Part shown: in pieces, positions 33,330 to 45,121 of the stretch
Numbering within the stretch: position 1 is the first letter of the stretch
Layout of the letters: every line of letters starts with the position of its first letter
NCBI GenBank assembly: GCA_029891345.1
Contig: CM057002.1
Coordinates: 23,422,795-23,486,794, forward strand
Source of the DNA: Dryococelus australis
Lineage: Eukaryota; Arthropoda; Insecta; Phasmatodea; Phasmatidae
Direction of reading: 5' to 3'
DNA length: 64,000 bases
The notes under the pieces: generated by a model
What the model was told of the DNA's origin: nothing
What the model saw: only the letters and a program-made list of their open reading frames with translations
Databases searched by the model: none
Made by a program: the position numbers and the translations under genes

Positions 33330-33510
33330 CTTGGTTCACTTTTAATTGAGCACGTTTGAAAGCACTGCTTAAGGTTACTTCTCACATTTTGTATCCTTCC
33401 GCTACATGTACTGTAGAATGTACAATGACTTTATTAATGCGTCAGTCAAGTGAAAACGTGAAATTGTTAGGAACTGCTTTTCTTTATTCGCTGCCAACTT
33501 AACTGGAAGC
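33330..33510 (-). mobile_element. MITE A1, reverse, right half missing
   Basis: GGTTCACTTTTAATTGAGCA, CGTTTGAAAGCACTGCTTAA and TTATTAATGCGTCAGTCAAG follow the reverse A1 order. The match fades after GCCAACTTAACTGGAAGC. It begins exactly where the forward A1 ends, and the two share TATA at the junction. Confidence 0.75.
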
Positions 33511-33539
33511 CTTGATGATAGCGTGTATGGTATAGCACG

Positions 33540-33835
33540 AAGGGAAGGTAGGGGAGGCAGTGTAGCCGAGGGAGGGAGGGAAGTCACGTGGCATTGCTGG
33601 CGCTATACACACCGAACTGGTTAACATCGCTCTCTACCGCCGAGCTTATAAATAACGCGCTGCGCTACTTTTGTTTGTTGGACAGGTAACACGCACGCGC
33701 GGAACAGCTCTCGCCCAACCGCTCTCGGCCGCTGTCACTACTTTACTGAACAACCCACACCCCTTCGTGCAGCGGTTGTGAACTCTCCCAACTCGCGCGA
33801 AGAGTTTTGGACTTCTGCGCATCACTATAAAATCA
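33540..33835. promoter_or_regulatory. GC-rich patch with TATA box, possible promoter
   Basis: TATAAATA lies at 33647-33654 inside a GC- and CpG-rich segment that interrupts AT-rich DNA, and CACTATAAAATCAG follows at about 33823-33836. A TATA box in a CpG-rich patch could mark a gene promoter or an LTR. I see neither TG...CA ends with duplications nor a downstream gene, so this is only a candidate. Confidence 0.3.
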
Positions 33836-33897
33836 GTACAGCTGACTGGTAGTTCTTTTTTCTTTTTTTTTTTTTCCGCATTATCAAGAACAGCTTA

Positions 33898-34246
33898 TAT
33901 AGGCTGTTCACTGTAAAATGAGCCATGGGCCTCATAACTTTATTCATGCGTCGACCAAGTGAAATTATAGAATTATTATAAAAGTAAATGTTGTACAAAT
34001 CTGGTAATTTTTACACTTCGATGCATTGAATAATACAGAAAGTGAGATAAATAACTTAAGTTGTTTCAAATAGTTACCTAAAACTTTTCGTTCCACTTTA
34101 ATAATATGAAATTACTTTCCCTTCTTCCACTAACAACTTTACTGGACACATGTCGCTAATTGCGCACGTTAAATTATATGCAGATAGGGGCAGTGGCTAT
34201 TTTTGAAGGTTGATTTCAAAAGTGCTAACTTTAATGTGAACAGCCT
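33898..34246 (-). mobile_element. MITE A1, reverse, internally deleted
   Basis: It starts TATAGGCTGTTCACTGTAAA and ends AGTGCTAACTTTAATGTGAA then CAGCC. Right after ATGAGCCA it jumps to TGGGCCTCATAACTTTATTC, so about 70 bp present in the copy at 40840 are deleted here. Confidence 0.85.
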
Positions 34247-35415
34247 TCAGATGGAAATACGTACCTTCCAGTCGTAGTAGGCATTCTAGGGTACCTCATC
34301 CCCAGCCGACAGCGACACCCTGAAATTTCGCAATGTTTGCAAAAGAGGCACGGAAGGGCGTAAGAAACTAGAGCATCCTGAGAAAACCCACAGGCTAGCT
34401 AGGTGCGAGTCGAACAAGCTTGGTAGATGTCTATTGCAGATCCTGGCGCAACTTAGTAATTTGACTAAAATTCAACCAATTTCACGCTAAATTCAAACTA
34501 ATTTACAATCCCCTCGTCAAATTTTTCAAAGCGCAACTCAAAATCAAAATCAGTTTTCAATTTGTGTTCACTCTTTGTATGTGGTTCTTCAAAGACAAAT
34601 TTTCAAGCTAAATCATCATATTTTTGATGAAATTCCAAGAATTTTCGTACTTGTCTTGTGATATTTTTTTTTCAAATTTTAAATAAATATTTACCCTTTT
34701 TGATTTAAATTTAGTCTCATTCACCTTGAAAATGGACTACTGATCAAAGCGTGAACAAAGAATTTTTTTTTTTAAGTTCGTTTGATGGAGAACGCAGATT
34801 TGGGTCAAATTATCTTGATTTTAGGTCAAATTATCTTGATTTTGGGGGTGAAATTGAAGAGATGAATAATGTTTTCAGACGATATGATGGAAATGATGCT
34901 TGAAAGTGAGAAATTTGCGTGAATTTTAGTTAAATTATTGAGCTGCGCCAATATCTACAATAGTTTTCTACTAAGCTTCCCTTTGGCCGTCGCGAAATGT
35001 TCCCGTCTTGGGTGAAACTTACACTAAAAACGAAACGAACACAGACTTAACATCGCGAATTTACTCTTCTTTTATGCTCCTACGAGCAGTCGCAAATTCA
35101 GAAGTGTTTTGAAATAACTATATGACTTGTTATCAATATTTTTTTTTTCCCCGTAGTGTCTGTGAAAGTGGCTTTCGTGACCGCCGAATTTATAGTTTTA
35201 GACTAGCTGCCATTTTGAAATCGTAAAATTTTTATACATATACCGCTAAAGTTTCTAAGAAATTCGAGTGTAGTTCTTACTTTCATTAAAATTTATTGTA
35301 ATAATAGTTTTAATCAGATAAATAGACGTGTAATGGGGGAATCATGATGTTTTCATATACTCCGCACGTAGAAGTTAAAAAATTGGCTTTACAGTACGGT
35401 GGTACTTTACCATTA

Positions 35416-35417
<2 letters not shown>
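34247..35417. other. Unassigned interval
   Basis: AT-rich, no gene. A duplicated phrase GGTCAAATTATCTTGATTTT occurs twice in tandem at 34804-34844. Confidence 0.35.

Positions 35418-35472
<55 letters not shown>
35418..35472. repeat. Poly-T tract
   Basis: Fifty-five T residues. On the minus strand this would be a poly-A tail, but I recognise no retroposon body to its left. The open frame across it (35344-35559) is an artefact. Confidence 0.95.
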
Positions 35473-35475
<3 letters not shown>

Positions 35476-35564
35476 TCGTATCGCCATCATTTTCAGAGGC
35501 GTACGAGGAAGCCAAACAGCCGCTTGAGATGTGCACCTGTAGGCAAGTTCTTGGATTAGATTTA

Positions 35565-35807
35565 TATAGGCTGTTCACGGTAAAGTGAGCATTTTTTAAG
35601 GTCCTCCTGAAAGGCATTAACCCCCTAATAAATACGTTTTATTGCATTCTCAGGAGTTAACTTTTGAGAGTGATGAAATGTATACACCGAGTTTATTAGT
35701 CATATTGCAATGCTTACAATAAAAAATGGAGGAAAGGTAGAAATTTATTGACAGGGAAAATTCAGCAGGGCCTTAAAAAGTGCTCACTTTACCGTGAATA
35801 TCCTGTA
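35565..35807. mobile_element. MITE A2 copy abutting a B element
   Basis: It starts TATAGGCTGTTCACGGTAAA and ends GTGCTCACTTTACCGTGAAT then ATCCTGTA. The middle contains CCTAATAAATACGTTTTATT and ACACCGAGTTTATTAGTCAT as in the 28668 copy. The right end overlaps the target duplication of the following B element. Confidence 0.9.
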
Positions 35808-35809
35808 GT

Positions 35810-36098
35810 TAGAGACCTGCAAAATTCGCGGTATTATTGGGGGACATGTTAAATTTGAAACACACGTACCTTTGAAATACGTTTGTCATTTGACCATACT
35901 TTGTGTGATACACCCCGGGTGACTCTGCACCAATAAAGGAACACTTCACAATTGTGTGCCTATAATCACGTGTTAGTTCAGTCAGAGAGGGAGTGTCTTC
36001 ACGTCTATGCAGCAGCCAATGGAAGCCGACTCTAGTGCATACAGTACTGTGAAGTTCAGCCTGATGCCAAGTAATAACACGAATTTTGCATGTCCCTA
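35810..36098. mobile_element. hAT-type MITE family B, copy 2
   Basis: The left end is TAGAGACCTGCAAAATTCGC. The right end on the reverse strand is TAGGGACATGCAAAATTCGT. The flanks are CCTGTAGT (35802-35809) and CCTATATT (36099-36106), 6 of 8 identical. As at 4023, it sits directly on the right end of an A2 element. Confidence 0.85.
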
Positions 36099-36106
36099 CC
36101 TATATT

Positions 36107-36559
36107 TATTGCACGGAAATAATTGCAGCCTTATGTCAAAAGAGAAACGAGCTCCTTGCAAGTACACGAGAAAAATATAGGGGTATATCTTCGTGCGGAG
36201 GACCTATTTCGTAAAATCAAATAAGGCAGGTTACTTCGTTGTCCGTTGACCTTTGACCTTTGTGGACCCAAGACGCCGACGTCTGTCGCGCTGACTCATC
36301 CCGAAGAGTTTTGGTTTACAGATGAAGCGCTCCTTAGAAGCACGAGAAATTGGTCTGGAAACACAATAGCGGAGGACCTCATTACAAGGGGCGCGGCGCG
36401 GTCTCATTGTCTGGGTTTTGGAACCACAAACCCTGACGGCGTTAGTCATCGTCGCGTTGCGTGTTGTCCCTCGCCAACCCTGCGATGCATGGCCGGGGAT
36501 TACCCGTGAGAGACCACTGCCCAGCAAGTCGAGAGGGCTATGCTGCTTAAAACTTAACG
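36107..36559. other. Unassigned interval with two-strand ORFs
   Basis: 36230-36530 is GC-richer and open on both strands (+36246-36509; - 36231-36527). No domain recognised, so I do not call a gene. Confidence 0.35.
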
Positions 36560-37356
36560 CTTAGGGTTGAAGTAAAGCAACTGCCTATGGAGTACTGCAC
36601 CCGACTGCACAATGCGAAGAACTCATTAAAAACGTAGCAGACACCATGAAAATTTTCATAAAAGTGCGATTTATGCTGTATATGAAAGAAGAATGTATAT
36701 ATTTTGTAACACTATCAAATATTTTACTAAAACATAAGTTTTTAATGTAAAAAAATCGATAATAATAGTTTGTATTCCTAACGAAATTTTAGCGCATTTT
36801 CATTCTGGATGCTTCGGAAAGGAGAATTTGCAAGAAAATATTCGCCATGGAATATCGTCATAATATTTACTATGATTGTAAGAAAATTGAAATAATAACG
36901 TAGGAAATAATTTTTATAATTATTTTTTATGTGCGTCCATTTGTCACAAACATTTATGGCTGAAACAGACGTAAATATAGTTAATCATAAAACTGATATC
37001 GCACATTATTACTATGATTTTATTACACGCGATAACAGTAAATATTATGACGATCTTCATAAAATAAGATTTTCTTGCAAATTCCCTTTTCTGAAGCACC
37101 CATAATGGTAATGTGCTTAAATTTTGTTAAAAAATTCAAGCTATTTAAATCGAATATTTTTTACATTTAATACATATATCTTAGTTAAATATTTTATAAT
37201 GTTGTAAAATATATAGATACATTCCTCTTTCCTATACAGCAATAATCGCACCTTTCTGACAATTTGCATGGAGTACTAATTTTTTGCGAGTTCTTCACAT
37301 TGTCAGTATAGTCGGGTGCAGCGCTCCATAAGCAATTGCTGTACTTCAGCCTTAAG
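36560..37356. mobile_element. Foldback element with arms of about 320 bp
   Basis: The left arm begins CTTAGGGTTGAAGTAAAGCA. The right arm, read on the reverse strand, begins CTTAAGGCTGAAGTACAGCA. Pairing continues through TGCACCCGACT, GAAGAACTC, TTTGTTAAAA-type AT-rich sequence and CTTGCAAGAAAAT-like sequence to about 36870 and 37040. The loop holds AAATAATTTTTATAATTATT and GTCCATTTGTCACAAACA. A left-truncated copy lies at 57556-57999. Non-coding. Confidence 0.85.
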
Positions 37357-37519
37357 GGGGAACTATCCATTCCATTTTCGATTTTTCTTACAAAACTTCG
37401 AGACGAAAATTTATGACCAGACATAGAAAATCAAAGCTTGATATGACATAGACGACTACTTAATGATTTTTTTTTCAGTTCGTACACATTCTATTATGAC
37501 TGCATTTTCCCATTTGGGA

Positions 37520-38752
37520 TTGTCGCAGATTGGCTGGACACGGAACCATACGGGTATATTTATTATATGCATTTGAGTTACACATATGTTTCGGACAGTA
37601 ATATTCAATTGATTTCACGTATTATTTGAATGTTAATATAATTCCTTTCACGTGTTTATTATATTTTATGTTAACATTTAATTTACTTGATTTTTCAATA
37701 TATGTGAACCACCAGCCCACTACTATATGATAATTTTCACACGTTATTCTGAGTTCTACATATTGTTATGTCACTATTTTTATTATTGTATTAATATGTT
37801 TGATTTTATTTTCAGTAATTGTCTCATAATTTTTAAAGCTAAATTATTTATTTGTTTTGGAATTTAAAGACATCATGTTTCAGGCCTTAATTTTATATAG
37901 TGAAGGTAAAGCCGGAAGCCAGCAGTGATTGGACATAGGTTGGTCGGATTTTTTTTTTTTTTTTTTTTAAATTCCAACGCCATCATAAATTTATTTTAGA
38001 AATGATGCTTCCAGGAGTTAAATTTTTAGCAGTCGCCGCAGCAATATTTTAGAAGAGGGCGTAGGGTTAAGTCGTAGATAATTATTTTGAGTGTTAAATC
38101 GACGAGGCGAAAAGGACGTCGAGACTACGACGCCGGCACCATGCAAGGAGATAGCGCCAAGGACCTCAGGTGACGCCAAGGTAATTTAACGTATGGAAAG
38201 CTTAAGTACATGGACTGTTTTTCAAGTATTCTTTAAGGAAGCAGAACTTATTTGACTAAAGTTACTATTTTTATTTTTCAACGATTTGACTGTGAGTTCC
38301 ATGAGTATGTTAAACCAATTGTCCCGAACTTTCGTATATGAGATAGTATAGCCGGAGCAATATGCAATGAGTAGTTAAAGACTTATTTTGAACTTTCAAT
38401 ATAAATCCAGAGTAATTTTATTTGATGAAGTATCAGATTTGAGATAATTATGTGATGAACTGACTTTTAACTTTGAATGAATTATCAGTGAATGTGATCC
38501 AAGAAATTGAAGAATTTAAGTAAGCGCTTTCCGAACTTTCTGGAAATTTAAATACAGAGGAGGCTACTTCCGGTGGAACCTGATTAATATTTTGGACTGA
38601 AATCTTGAGTAAAAGATTTATTAATTTTTTTTTTATTTGGCAGCTATAAAGTTTTACAGTATTTTTCAATATTTTGTTTTATATTAATTTTGCATTCTGA
38701 TTTATCTCTATTCTTACTTGGATGGTGGTATATCATTTACGTTAATTATCAT
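37520..38752. repeat. 1.25-kb dispersed repeat, copy 1
   Basis: Collinear with 49764-51015 from TTGTCGCAGAT to GTTAATTATCAT. Similarity is high in the first 450 bp and the last 200 bp. It is nearly perfect in a GC-rich core at about 38100-38182 (ACGAGGCGAAAAGGACGTCG, CCATGCAAGGAGATAGCGCC, GGACCTCAGGTGACGCCAAG). No coding frame spans it. A solo LTR of an unknown retroelement is possible, but the ends are not TG...CA with duplications here. Confidence 0.9.
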
Positions 38753-39997
38753 ACAGTTTCGAAGAAGAGCGTGGATTACTAACACGGCTAAGCCGATATT
38801 ACACGATACCTGCAGCCGTACTTGGTTTTTGTACAATCTTCTAAAAGCCTGGTGCACGAACCGGTATACCAGCCGCTATATGAGCTGCCATGGAAGACTC
38901 ATATTACACGACAGCAGTTCGCATACTAGCATTTGGCACCCTCGGTGGGTGCGCAGTGTGTGGTTTGTAGTAAATATGATCCTCATTCGTAGAACTGCTA
39001 CCAGTTGGTAACTTGCGTATGCCTATGAAAAAAAAACTAATTAACACATCTTAATATTGCTATATTACTGTTCGCCTTTTACATAAATTGACTGCTTACT
39101 AGTATAGTCTCATCCATTTTCTTGAACATTTTGTCAAGTCGCTAGAGTACGAGTGTGGAATTTTTAATTTTGACGAAAATTACTGACTGGTTGAAAAAAA
39201 TTGATTTTTTTCTTTACATACCGGGATATTATCCTCGTGTAAAATTTAATGATGTTTTCAAGTGGGAGTCACGATTTTACCAATGTACTACCAGTTAACA
39301 CAATAGGTGAGCAGTTTATATACTGTAGATATTTTTATTCTTTGAATTAAATTTTTTTATACAGTAGGTTATGTTTGAAGTATTTAGAACGGTTTTTAAC
39401 AGTAATTAAAAGTTATCACCACCAATATCATTCGTTGTTGTCATATTTTTAATCTATTTGTAAAAATTTCAACCTCGCGGATGTGTAATCAAGATGGAGG
39501 AGACCTTTTCGGTTTCTTCATCACCTTGTTTCAAGTAGTAGCCACGGTGGAGCGTCCTGCGCTTTGAAACTGCGATGTGATTGGCCAGGTACGTGCGCAG
39601 GTGTGGAACCTGCCACGAAAAATAGGACGAGTCCAAAATTACCAAACCCGGCACGAAATCTGGCCTTGCAAAGGGGTGAAATGCCATGACGGGTGCCACA
39701 CTAGTCCGTACACTAGACACCTTACGTCTGGGTTACTTTTCCAAATTGGTCCACACGATTTCCTGACAGCTGCTGGAAAACTCTGAGCCACTAATGAAAA
39801 TTCAGGAAAAGTAGCCCCCATTCAACTTCTTCCACTCCGACAGCAGGCAACCAGTGATTATTTTATGCAGTCCTTTCACAGTTAGTGACAGATTTTCTGA
39901 AGCCCTGCTAAAATTATAACTTCTGACCATTCCTTCTCATCGTGCAAACAAAGCTTGACTAAGTTTAATCATATTTTACAGGAGAACTACTTCTTAC
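38753..39997. other. Unassigned interval
   Basis: 38757-39010 and 39480-39830 are GC-richer with short frames on both strands and no recognised domain. The rest is AT-rich. No repeat pairs identified. Confidence 0.3.
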
Positions 39998-40238
39998 TAT
40001 AGGCTATTCACTGTAAAGTGAGCACTTTTGATAGCCATCTCATGTGGAATAATAGCCAGTAAAAATATTTACTCTTAGCCTTACACGTGAACTTCAGAGT
40101 CCGGTGAATCATAAACACTGTGTTCATTATTTACATAGTAATATTTATTCAAAACAGCTGGTTAAGGGATAGTAAATATCTGAAAGGTAAAAATAACTAG
40201 GGCCTCAAAAGTGCTCACTTTATCGTGAACAGCCTATA
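39998..40238. mobile_element. MITE A2 copy
   Basis: It starts TATAGGCTATTCACTGTAAA and ends AGTGCTCACTTTATCGTGAA then CAGCCTATA. The middle has TGGAATAATAGCCAGTAAAA and AACACTGTGTTCATTATTTA, closest to the copy at 3778. Confidence 0.9.
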
Positions 40239-40240
40239 GG

Positions 40241-40481
40241 CATTACTAACACTCACTTTTTCTCCGTTTTAATTCATATTAATTACAAATTAAATATAGC
40301 TTCTACATGATATATAAATACAAATTAAATTAATCAGAAACGAGATAATTTCGTGTTAATACAAGTATAAAATGCTCGTGATACATGGGGTATTTAGTAA
40401 ACAACCAAACACGTTATACACGAGACTATTTTATTGATGTTTTAATTCAAAAAGTGCGAAAGCACTGCGAATACTCTATAT
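40241..40481 (-). mobile_element. MITE family C, reverse, partial
   Basis: GTATAAAATGCTCGTGATAC, ATGGGGTATTTAGTAAACAA and TTAATTCAAAAAGTGCGAAA match the reverse complement of the C left half. As at 27655, the copy begins directly at the end of an A element. Confidence 0.6.
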
Positions 40482-40839
40482 ATCTGCAAGACTGGCCACA
40501 AGACTGCGAAGTCTAGCCTGCAAGTAATTGATATCTCGAATTTTTCATATCTGTACTTACTGGTAGAGATACCACCATTTCTTGTTACTAGCTGGCACCG
40601 AGCTAGACTCCACAGTCCTCTACACACTCGAGAAGGGATCACCTATTAACATGCTGTCGCCACAGGCCGAACTCATTCTCCAACATTCATTCTCTCTTCG
40701 TTCGGGAACAAGATATGCTTCAAACACTTGTACAAGCAAGTCTTTGGAGCTAGCCTCTCGGCTAGCTATCGTTCTTTGTTTTCAGCTGGTTCGGGCGTTC
40801 TAGCGGCAAATGGCAATAAGTAACCCAGATTATAGTTTT
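40482..40839. other. Unassigned interval
   Basis: The segment GCTAGACTCCACAGTCCTCT at about 40603-40622 also occurs in the hAT-type MITE at 45122 (GCTAGACTCCTCAGTCCTCT), so a diverged MITE of that group may lie here. Its ends are not visible to me. Confidence 0.4.
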
Positions 40840-41268
40840 TATAGCTTTTCACGGTGGAATGAGCACTTTTGAAAGCCCTGCTTAGTATATACTTGTATGA
40901 ACGTCGTGTATTCTTCCGCCTTATGTAAATTAACGTTGGAATGGGCCTCATCACTTTATTCATGCGTCGGTCAAGTGAAACTGTGAAATTATTAGAAAAG
41001 TAAAATTACACAAATACGAACATTTTTACACTTAGGCACGTTACAAACAAAACAAAGGGCGAAAGACGTATTTAAGTCACTATAAATGGTTACCTAACAC
41101 TTTTTATTTGACGCTAAGATATGGAACTACTTTCCCTCCATCGGAACCAACTTTACTGGGCACATGTCACTCAGTGCGCCCGTTAAAATAGGTTATATAC
41201 ATGCAGGGGCAGCGACTTTTTTCCAAGGTTGATTTCAAAAGTGCTCATTTTATCGTGAATTGCCTTTA
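40840..41268 (-). mobile_element. MITE A1, reverse copy, best preserved
   Basis: It starts TATAGCTTTTCACGGTGGAA and ends AGTGCTCATTTTATCGTGAA then TTGCC. All A1 landmarks are present in reverse order (TTCTTCCGCCTTATGTAAAT, ACTTTATTCATGCGTCGGTC, CCAACTTTACTGGGCACATG), which makes it a useful reference for the family. Confidence 0.9.
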
Positions 41269-43012
41269 GTAAATAGTGATTATATAACTCAAAAGCTTGC
41301 GAAGGGCCAGTGGCGGCTGGCAGTTGAAAAATGTCCTGCGCTATTGATGTAGCCAGCTTTAACCCCATCACCCTCCCCAAACCATATTTTTTCCCAGCGT
41401 GTGTGTAAGTAGAGATCATTCCCCCCCACCCCAAAAAAATATTAGGTGTAATGGGATATAATGTAGTCATCAAAGTATATTCTGTGAAAACGTTTTGCAC
41501 ATCCAGCATTTTCTTAGTAAAACTGTACTTATACAACCCCCAAATTAATCTAACAACAAACATTACAGTACTTACATCCTATAGTTTTACCTTTATAAAA
41601 ACAATATTTCCCTATTGAATTTCTGATCATATAACCGATTAAATTTTTCAATTTGATTACTAGTCCAAGTTATTATTCTAAAAATACGATCTTATGACAC
41701 GCTTTCCCCCAGAACATGTTACAACATTTATCCTTTATTTCTCCGGGATCAGACTAACTGGCAGTGTAGCCGTAGAGATAAAATTCAGAGTCATTCTGAA
41801 AACTGAATGGTTTGTGAGAAGCTGGAAAACGTATTTGGATTGGTATGTACCTATATGTTAGAACTGATTATAACAAATTCAATATTCTTCAATTAAATTC
41901 AATACTTGATTGTTTACATATCGAAGATGTAGTAGAACTGAAAGATATCAGAACTCACACCACAATGTTTTTCTTCCGAACATATAAGAGTATACATTAA
42001 AAAAATTTCCTTAAACTTGTTTTGTTTGCACTACAGAAATGTTGCTGTGTACTAAAGAAATTGGTTAAGTGATAGATATTAATACTATTATTTGGTTTAT
42101 TATAGTTTTTTTTACCTAATAAAACTTTCTAAAAGCTACGTTATCAAATAAGGAATTCCATAGATCATCTACATGACGGTTTAACCTTTAAAATACAGTG
42201 ACTTAAATCACCACAAAGGATACTGCTGAACCACAATACATGGTTATCATTGCCGTTAGGTCAATAAAAAATTCTACTTGTAGCAAACCTACATACTTTG
42301 AAGAGGTTCTTATTTAACGATAATTTTTTTTTCGGTAACAAAGCATATGTTGAAGTCAATAAAGTGTTTTACAGTGATAAAAGTACGCTCCATGTCTTAT
42401 GCTCTTCCAGAATGGCATATTTCGTCCAATTGTTCTCCGGAGTTTAGGATTTCGTTCTTACGAATCATTCAAATTACTGTTACCACTGCTGTCAGACTCA
42501 TCTGTGCCTACAGGAATAAAACCAGGTTATCAGCTCGATTACTTGCACCAGATAACCACGAACACATTGTTTAGCGTCGGATGTGACAGAGTCTTGGTTT
42601 TTCGAATACTCCTTACACTAACACCTTCATAACGAGGAATCGCCTGGACATGAGCATCCCCTACTAAACTGCAGCCAGCGGCGCTGTTTCGACATCCAGA
42701 TTGGTCCGCGGACTACACATCTCAGCGGAATTGTTGTCAGACCTCGATGAATAATATGCCTACGTTCGGCGAACTTATCACGATAAAGATATCATGTTTG
42801 TCACACAAGTGTGCTTATTTGAAATGCAAAACATGACCCAGGACACAAGTACAAAAAAAAAAAAGGTGGGGGTGGAAGGGTCGGGTGAGATAGAGAGGGG
42901 AAACATCCCGAAATGGCAATAAGTAACATTCGGTTCTCCCCGACCGTAATCTCTTCGGCATCGTTCGAGCTATGCAAATGAAAGCAGGCTGGGAGGGGAA
43001 ATTGCCCTGCTG

Positions 43013-43014
<2 letters not shown>
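41269..43014. other. Unassigned interval
   Basis: Frames at 41183-41563, 42347-42632 and 42815-43102 overlap repeats or each other and carry no recognised domain. I see no repeat shared with the rest of the window. Confidence 0.3.

Positions 43015-43082
<68 letters not shown>
43015..43082. repeat. (AG)n microsatellite
   Basis: A pure AG tract of about 68 bp, followed by GC-richer DNA with G runs (43190-43222). It generates Arg-Glu and Leu-Ser repeat frames that are artefacts. Confidence 0.98.
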
Positions 43083-43087
<5 letters not shown>

Positions 43088-43532
43088 ATTAGCGAGCGCC
43101 ACGCTGCTACGCTATCCCAGACAGACGCAGTTACCGCGAACTACAATAGGTGGTGTAGAGCTACTGCTTTGCCAGCGGTTGGAAGGAGGTTGAAGGGGGT
43201 TTGAAGGGGGTTGAAGGGGGGAGACTCGGTTGCGTGGGCTTCACCGCGGTATGCAATAACGTCTGTTTGTGCCCCGACCCGATAGAATGCGCTGTTTCTG
43301 GCTTCATTAAGCACCGGCGGCCAGCTAACACCCAAACCCCCCCACCTCCCTTTCTTAACACCTCGTGTTCTGCAACGGATTTTCGCACAAGCCACGCCAG
43401 CTTGCGGCTTGTTTGAACAGTGCCGCCGATCTCGATCTAGTTCTCTGTTCCGGACTCCTGGTTATGGCTGCTGGACGTGCGCAAAAAAAAAAAAAAAAAA
43501 TCGGGGTTGTACAAATAAGAAATACTAAGATT
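43083..43532. other. GC-richer unassigned patch
   Basis: Contains GGTTGAAGGGGG repeated three times in tandem variants at about 43180-43220, and an 18-base A run at 43483-43500. Overlapping frames on both strands, none recognisable. Confidence 0.35.
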
Positions 43533-43966
43533 TATGGCTGTAGATAACGGAAAAAATATCGATATTATGTATATTGGTTATTTATAAAAGTATCATTTTA
43601 CAAAACATATCGAAAGAAATATAGGCCTATCGATTTTCGGTACACCTGAATCCAATATTTTATGTATTAAAGGACTTAAAAATTATAAAATTGCTTGTAA
43701 TACTACATATTGAGGACAAGAGACGTTGAAAAATGTGGCGCCTGTTTTCGGTTCATGTTGCCAAAATAAACTGAGTAATTTTTTAAATTCAATCTTTGTA
43801 TTCAAAACAGAACTTTTTAAAATGACACTTAAAAAATAATTATTTCCGATACCCGGGAAAAATATTGATTTCGATAAAATATAGTTAAAAATATCAACGA
43901 TTTATATCGATATATCGTTAATATAATATCGTCATTTCGATATATCGATATTTTTTAGCAACACTA
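43533..43966. mobile_element. hAT-type MITE with TATCGATA motifs, 434 bp
   Basis: The flanks CTAAGATT (43525-43532) and CTAAGCTT (43967-43974) match at 7 of 8 bases. The right end on the reverse strand is TAGTGTTGCTAAAAAATATC, followed by CGATATATCG. The left end TATGGCTGTAGATAACGG leads into AAAAATATCGATATT. The same ATCGAT-rich subterminal design occurs in the 601-816 element. Non-coding. Confidence 0.8.
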
Positions 43967-44066
43967 CTAAGCTTCAGCGTACAAAAATGCCCTTTCTCTG
44001 ATTAGCCCGTTTATTGATATTATAGCCTATAAAGATGGGGTTAATGAAGGAAATTCAATCATACAG

Positions 44067-44457
44067 TTTAGGCTGTTCACGGTAAAGTAAGCACTTTTGA
44101 AATCAGCCACTGAAAAAAAAAAATCACTGCTCATGACTACACGTATACAATGATATACAGGCTCCCAGTCAAGTTGGCAGCAAATTATTAAAAATAGTTC
44201 CGAGAACTGACGTATCGTGTGTGTTAAATGTTAATTTATTGCTACCGATGCTAAGGTTTTTTGTTTAAAACACTTAAGAGAACGGATTTCCTTATTGTTT
44301 ACACATTTACTCGCCTAAAAATTCCTTGGCGCATGGATAAAGTGCGAACGTCCACGGCAATGTTAATCATACATATGGCGGAGCGATACGAAATGAAAGA
44401 AAAGTAGAGCCTAAGTAGGGCTTTCAAAAGTGCTTCATTAATCATGTACATAATATA
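44067..44457 (+). mobile_element. MITE A1, forward, diverged
   Basis: The left end TTTAGGCTGTTCACGGTAAA is good. The right end AAAGTGCTTCATTAATCATG is eroded. Internal AAATCAGCCACTGAAAAAAA, GTCAAGTTGGCAGC, GCGCATGGATAAAGTGCGAA and AAGTAGGGCTTTCAAAAG follow the A1 order. Confidence 0.75.
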
Positions 44458-45113
44458 ACTACTTGTGTGTTAAAAAATTGTGTGTTCATTTGTAACGATT
44501 TACTGATAAGATGTTTTTCCTGCCCTGTCGCTTCAGAAGTAAACTCCAACTAACCGCCTATGAAGAGCATGTATACATGCTATTAAAAGATGCATTGGTC
44601 AGTCGTAGAAGGAATATTTACAGTATTACGGAAAACTGTTTTGCCAAAAAAATGCATAAAATAATTATATCTTTAGTGATCATTACATGATAATAAGTTA
44701 TTAATTATTTTAAAACCACACGGGAAAAAGCTTAAATTTTACATCGGAAACAGTATGAAACAAGCAATTTGTTTTCAAGAAATTGCAGTTTTATCAACCT
44801 GCACGAATTTTATACCCAAGAAGCACGCATATTCTTATATTTAATAGCATGCATTTTTATATGATAAATTATTTTATTGCAATCGTTACGAGAAATTTTA
44901 CTAAAGCGGTTTGAATCAAGCGCTGTTTCTCGTTTGAATCCGAAGAAAGCATTGGTTTTCATTATGCAAATTTAAGGCTAGTTAGTTTAGTATTACGATT
45001 TCATTACATGTTTTACGAACGAGCGTCTATTTGTTCTCATCCTCTTCAAACCATTTGTTGGAATGCATAAGTTCCAGAAGACTTTGATCGACTTTTGTAT
45101 ATAGGCTACGTCA
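44458..45113. other. Unassigned AT-rich interval
   Basis: Nothing recognised. Confidence 0.4.
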
Positions 45114-45121
45114 CTAATTTA

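Noticed and set aside
35344..35559. Poly-Phe frame over the poly-T tract.
   Set aside because: Homopolymer artefact.
37520..38752. Calling the 1.25-kb repeat a solo LTR.
   Set aside because: The ends are not TG...CA with duplications in this copy, and only copy 2 shows a possible 5-bp duplication; left as an unclassified repeat.
42815..43193. Frames with Ser-Leu and Arg-Glu repeats.
   Set aside because: They are produced by the (AG)n microsatellite.
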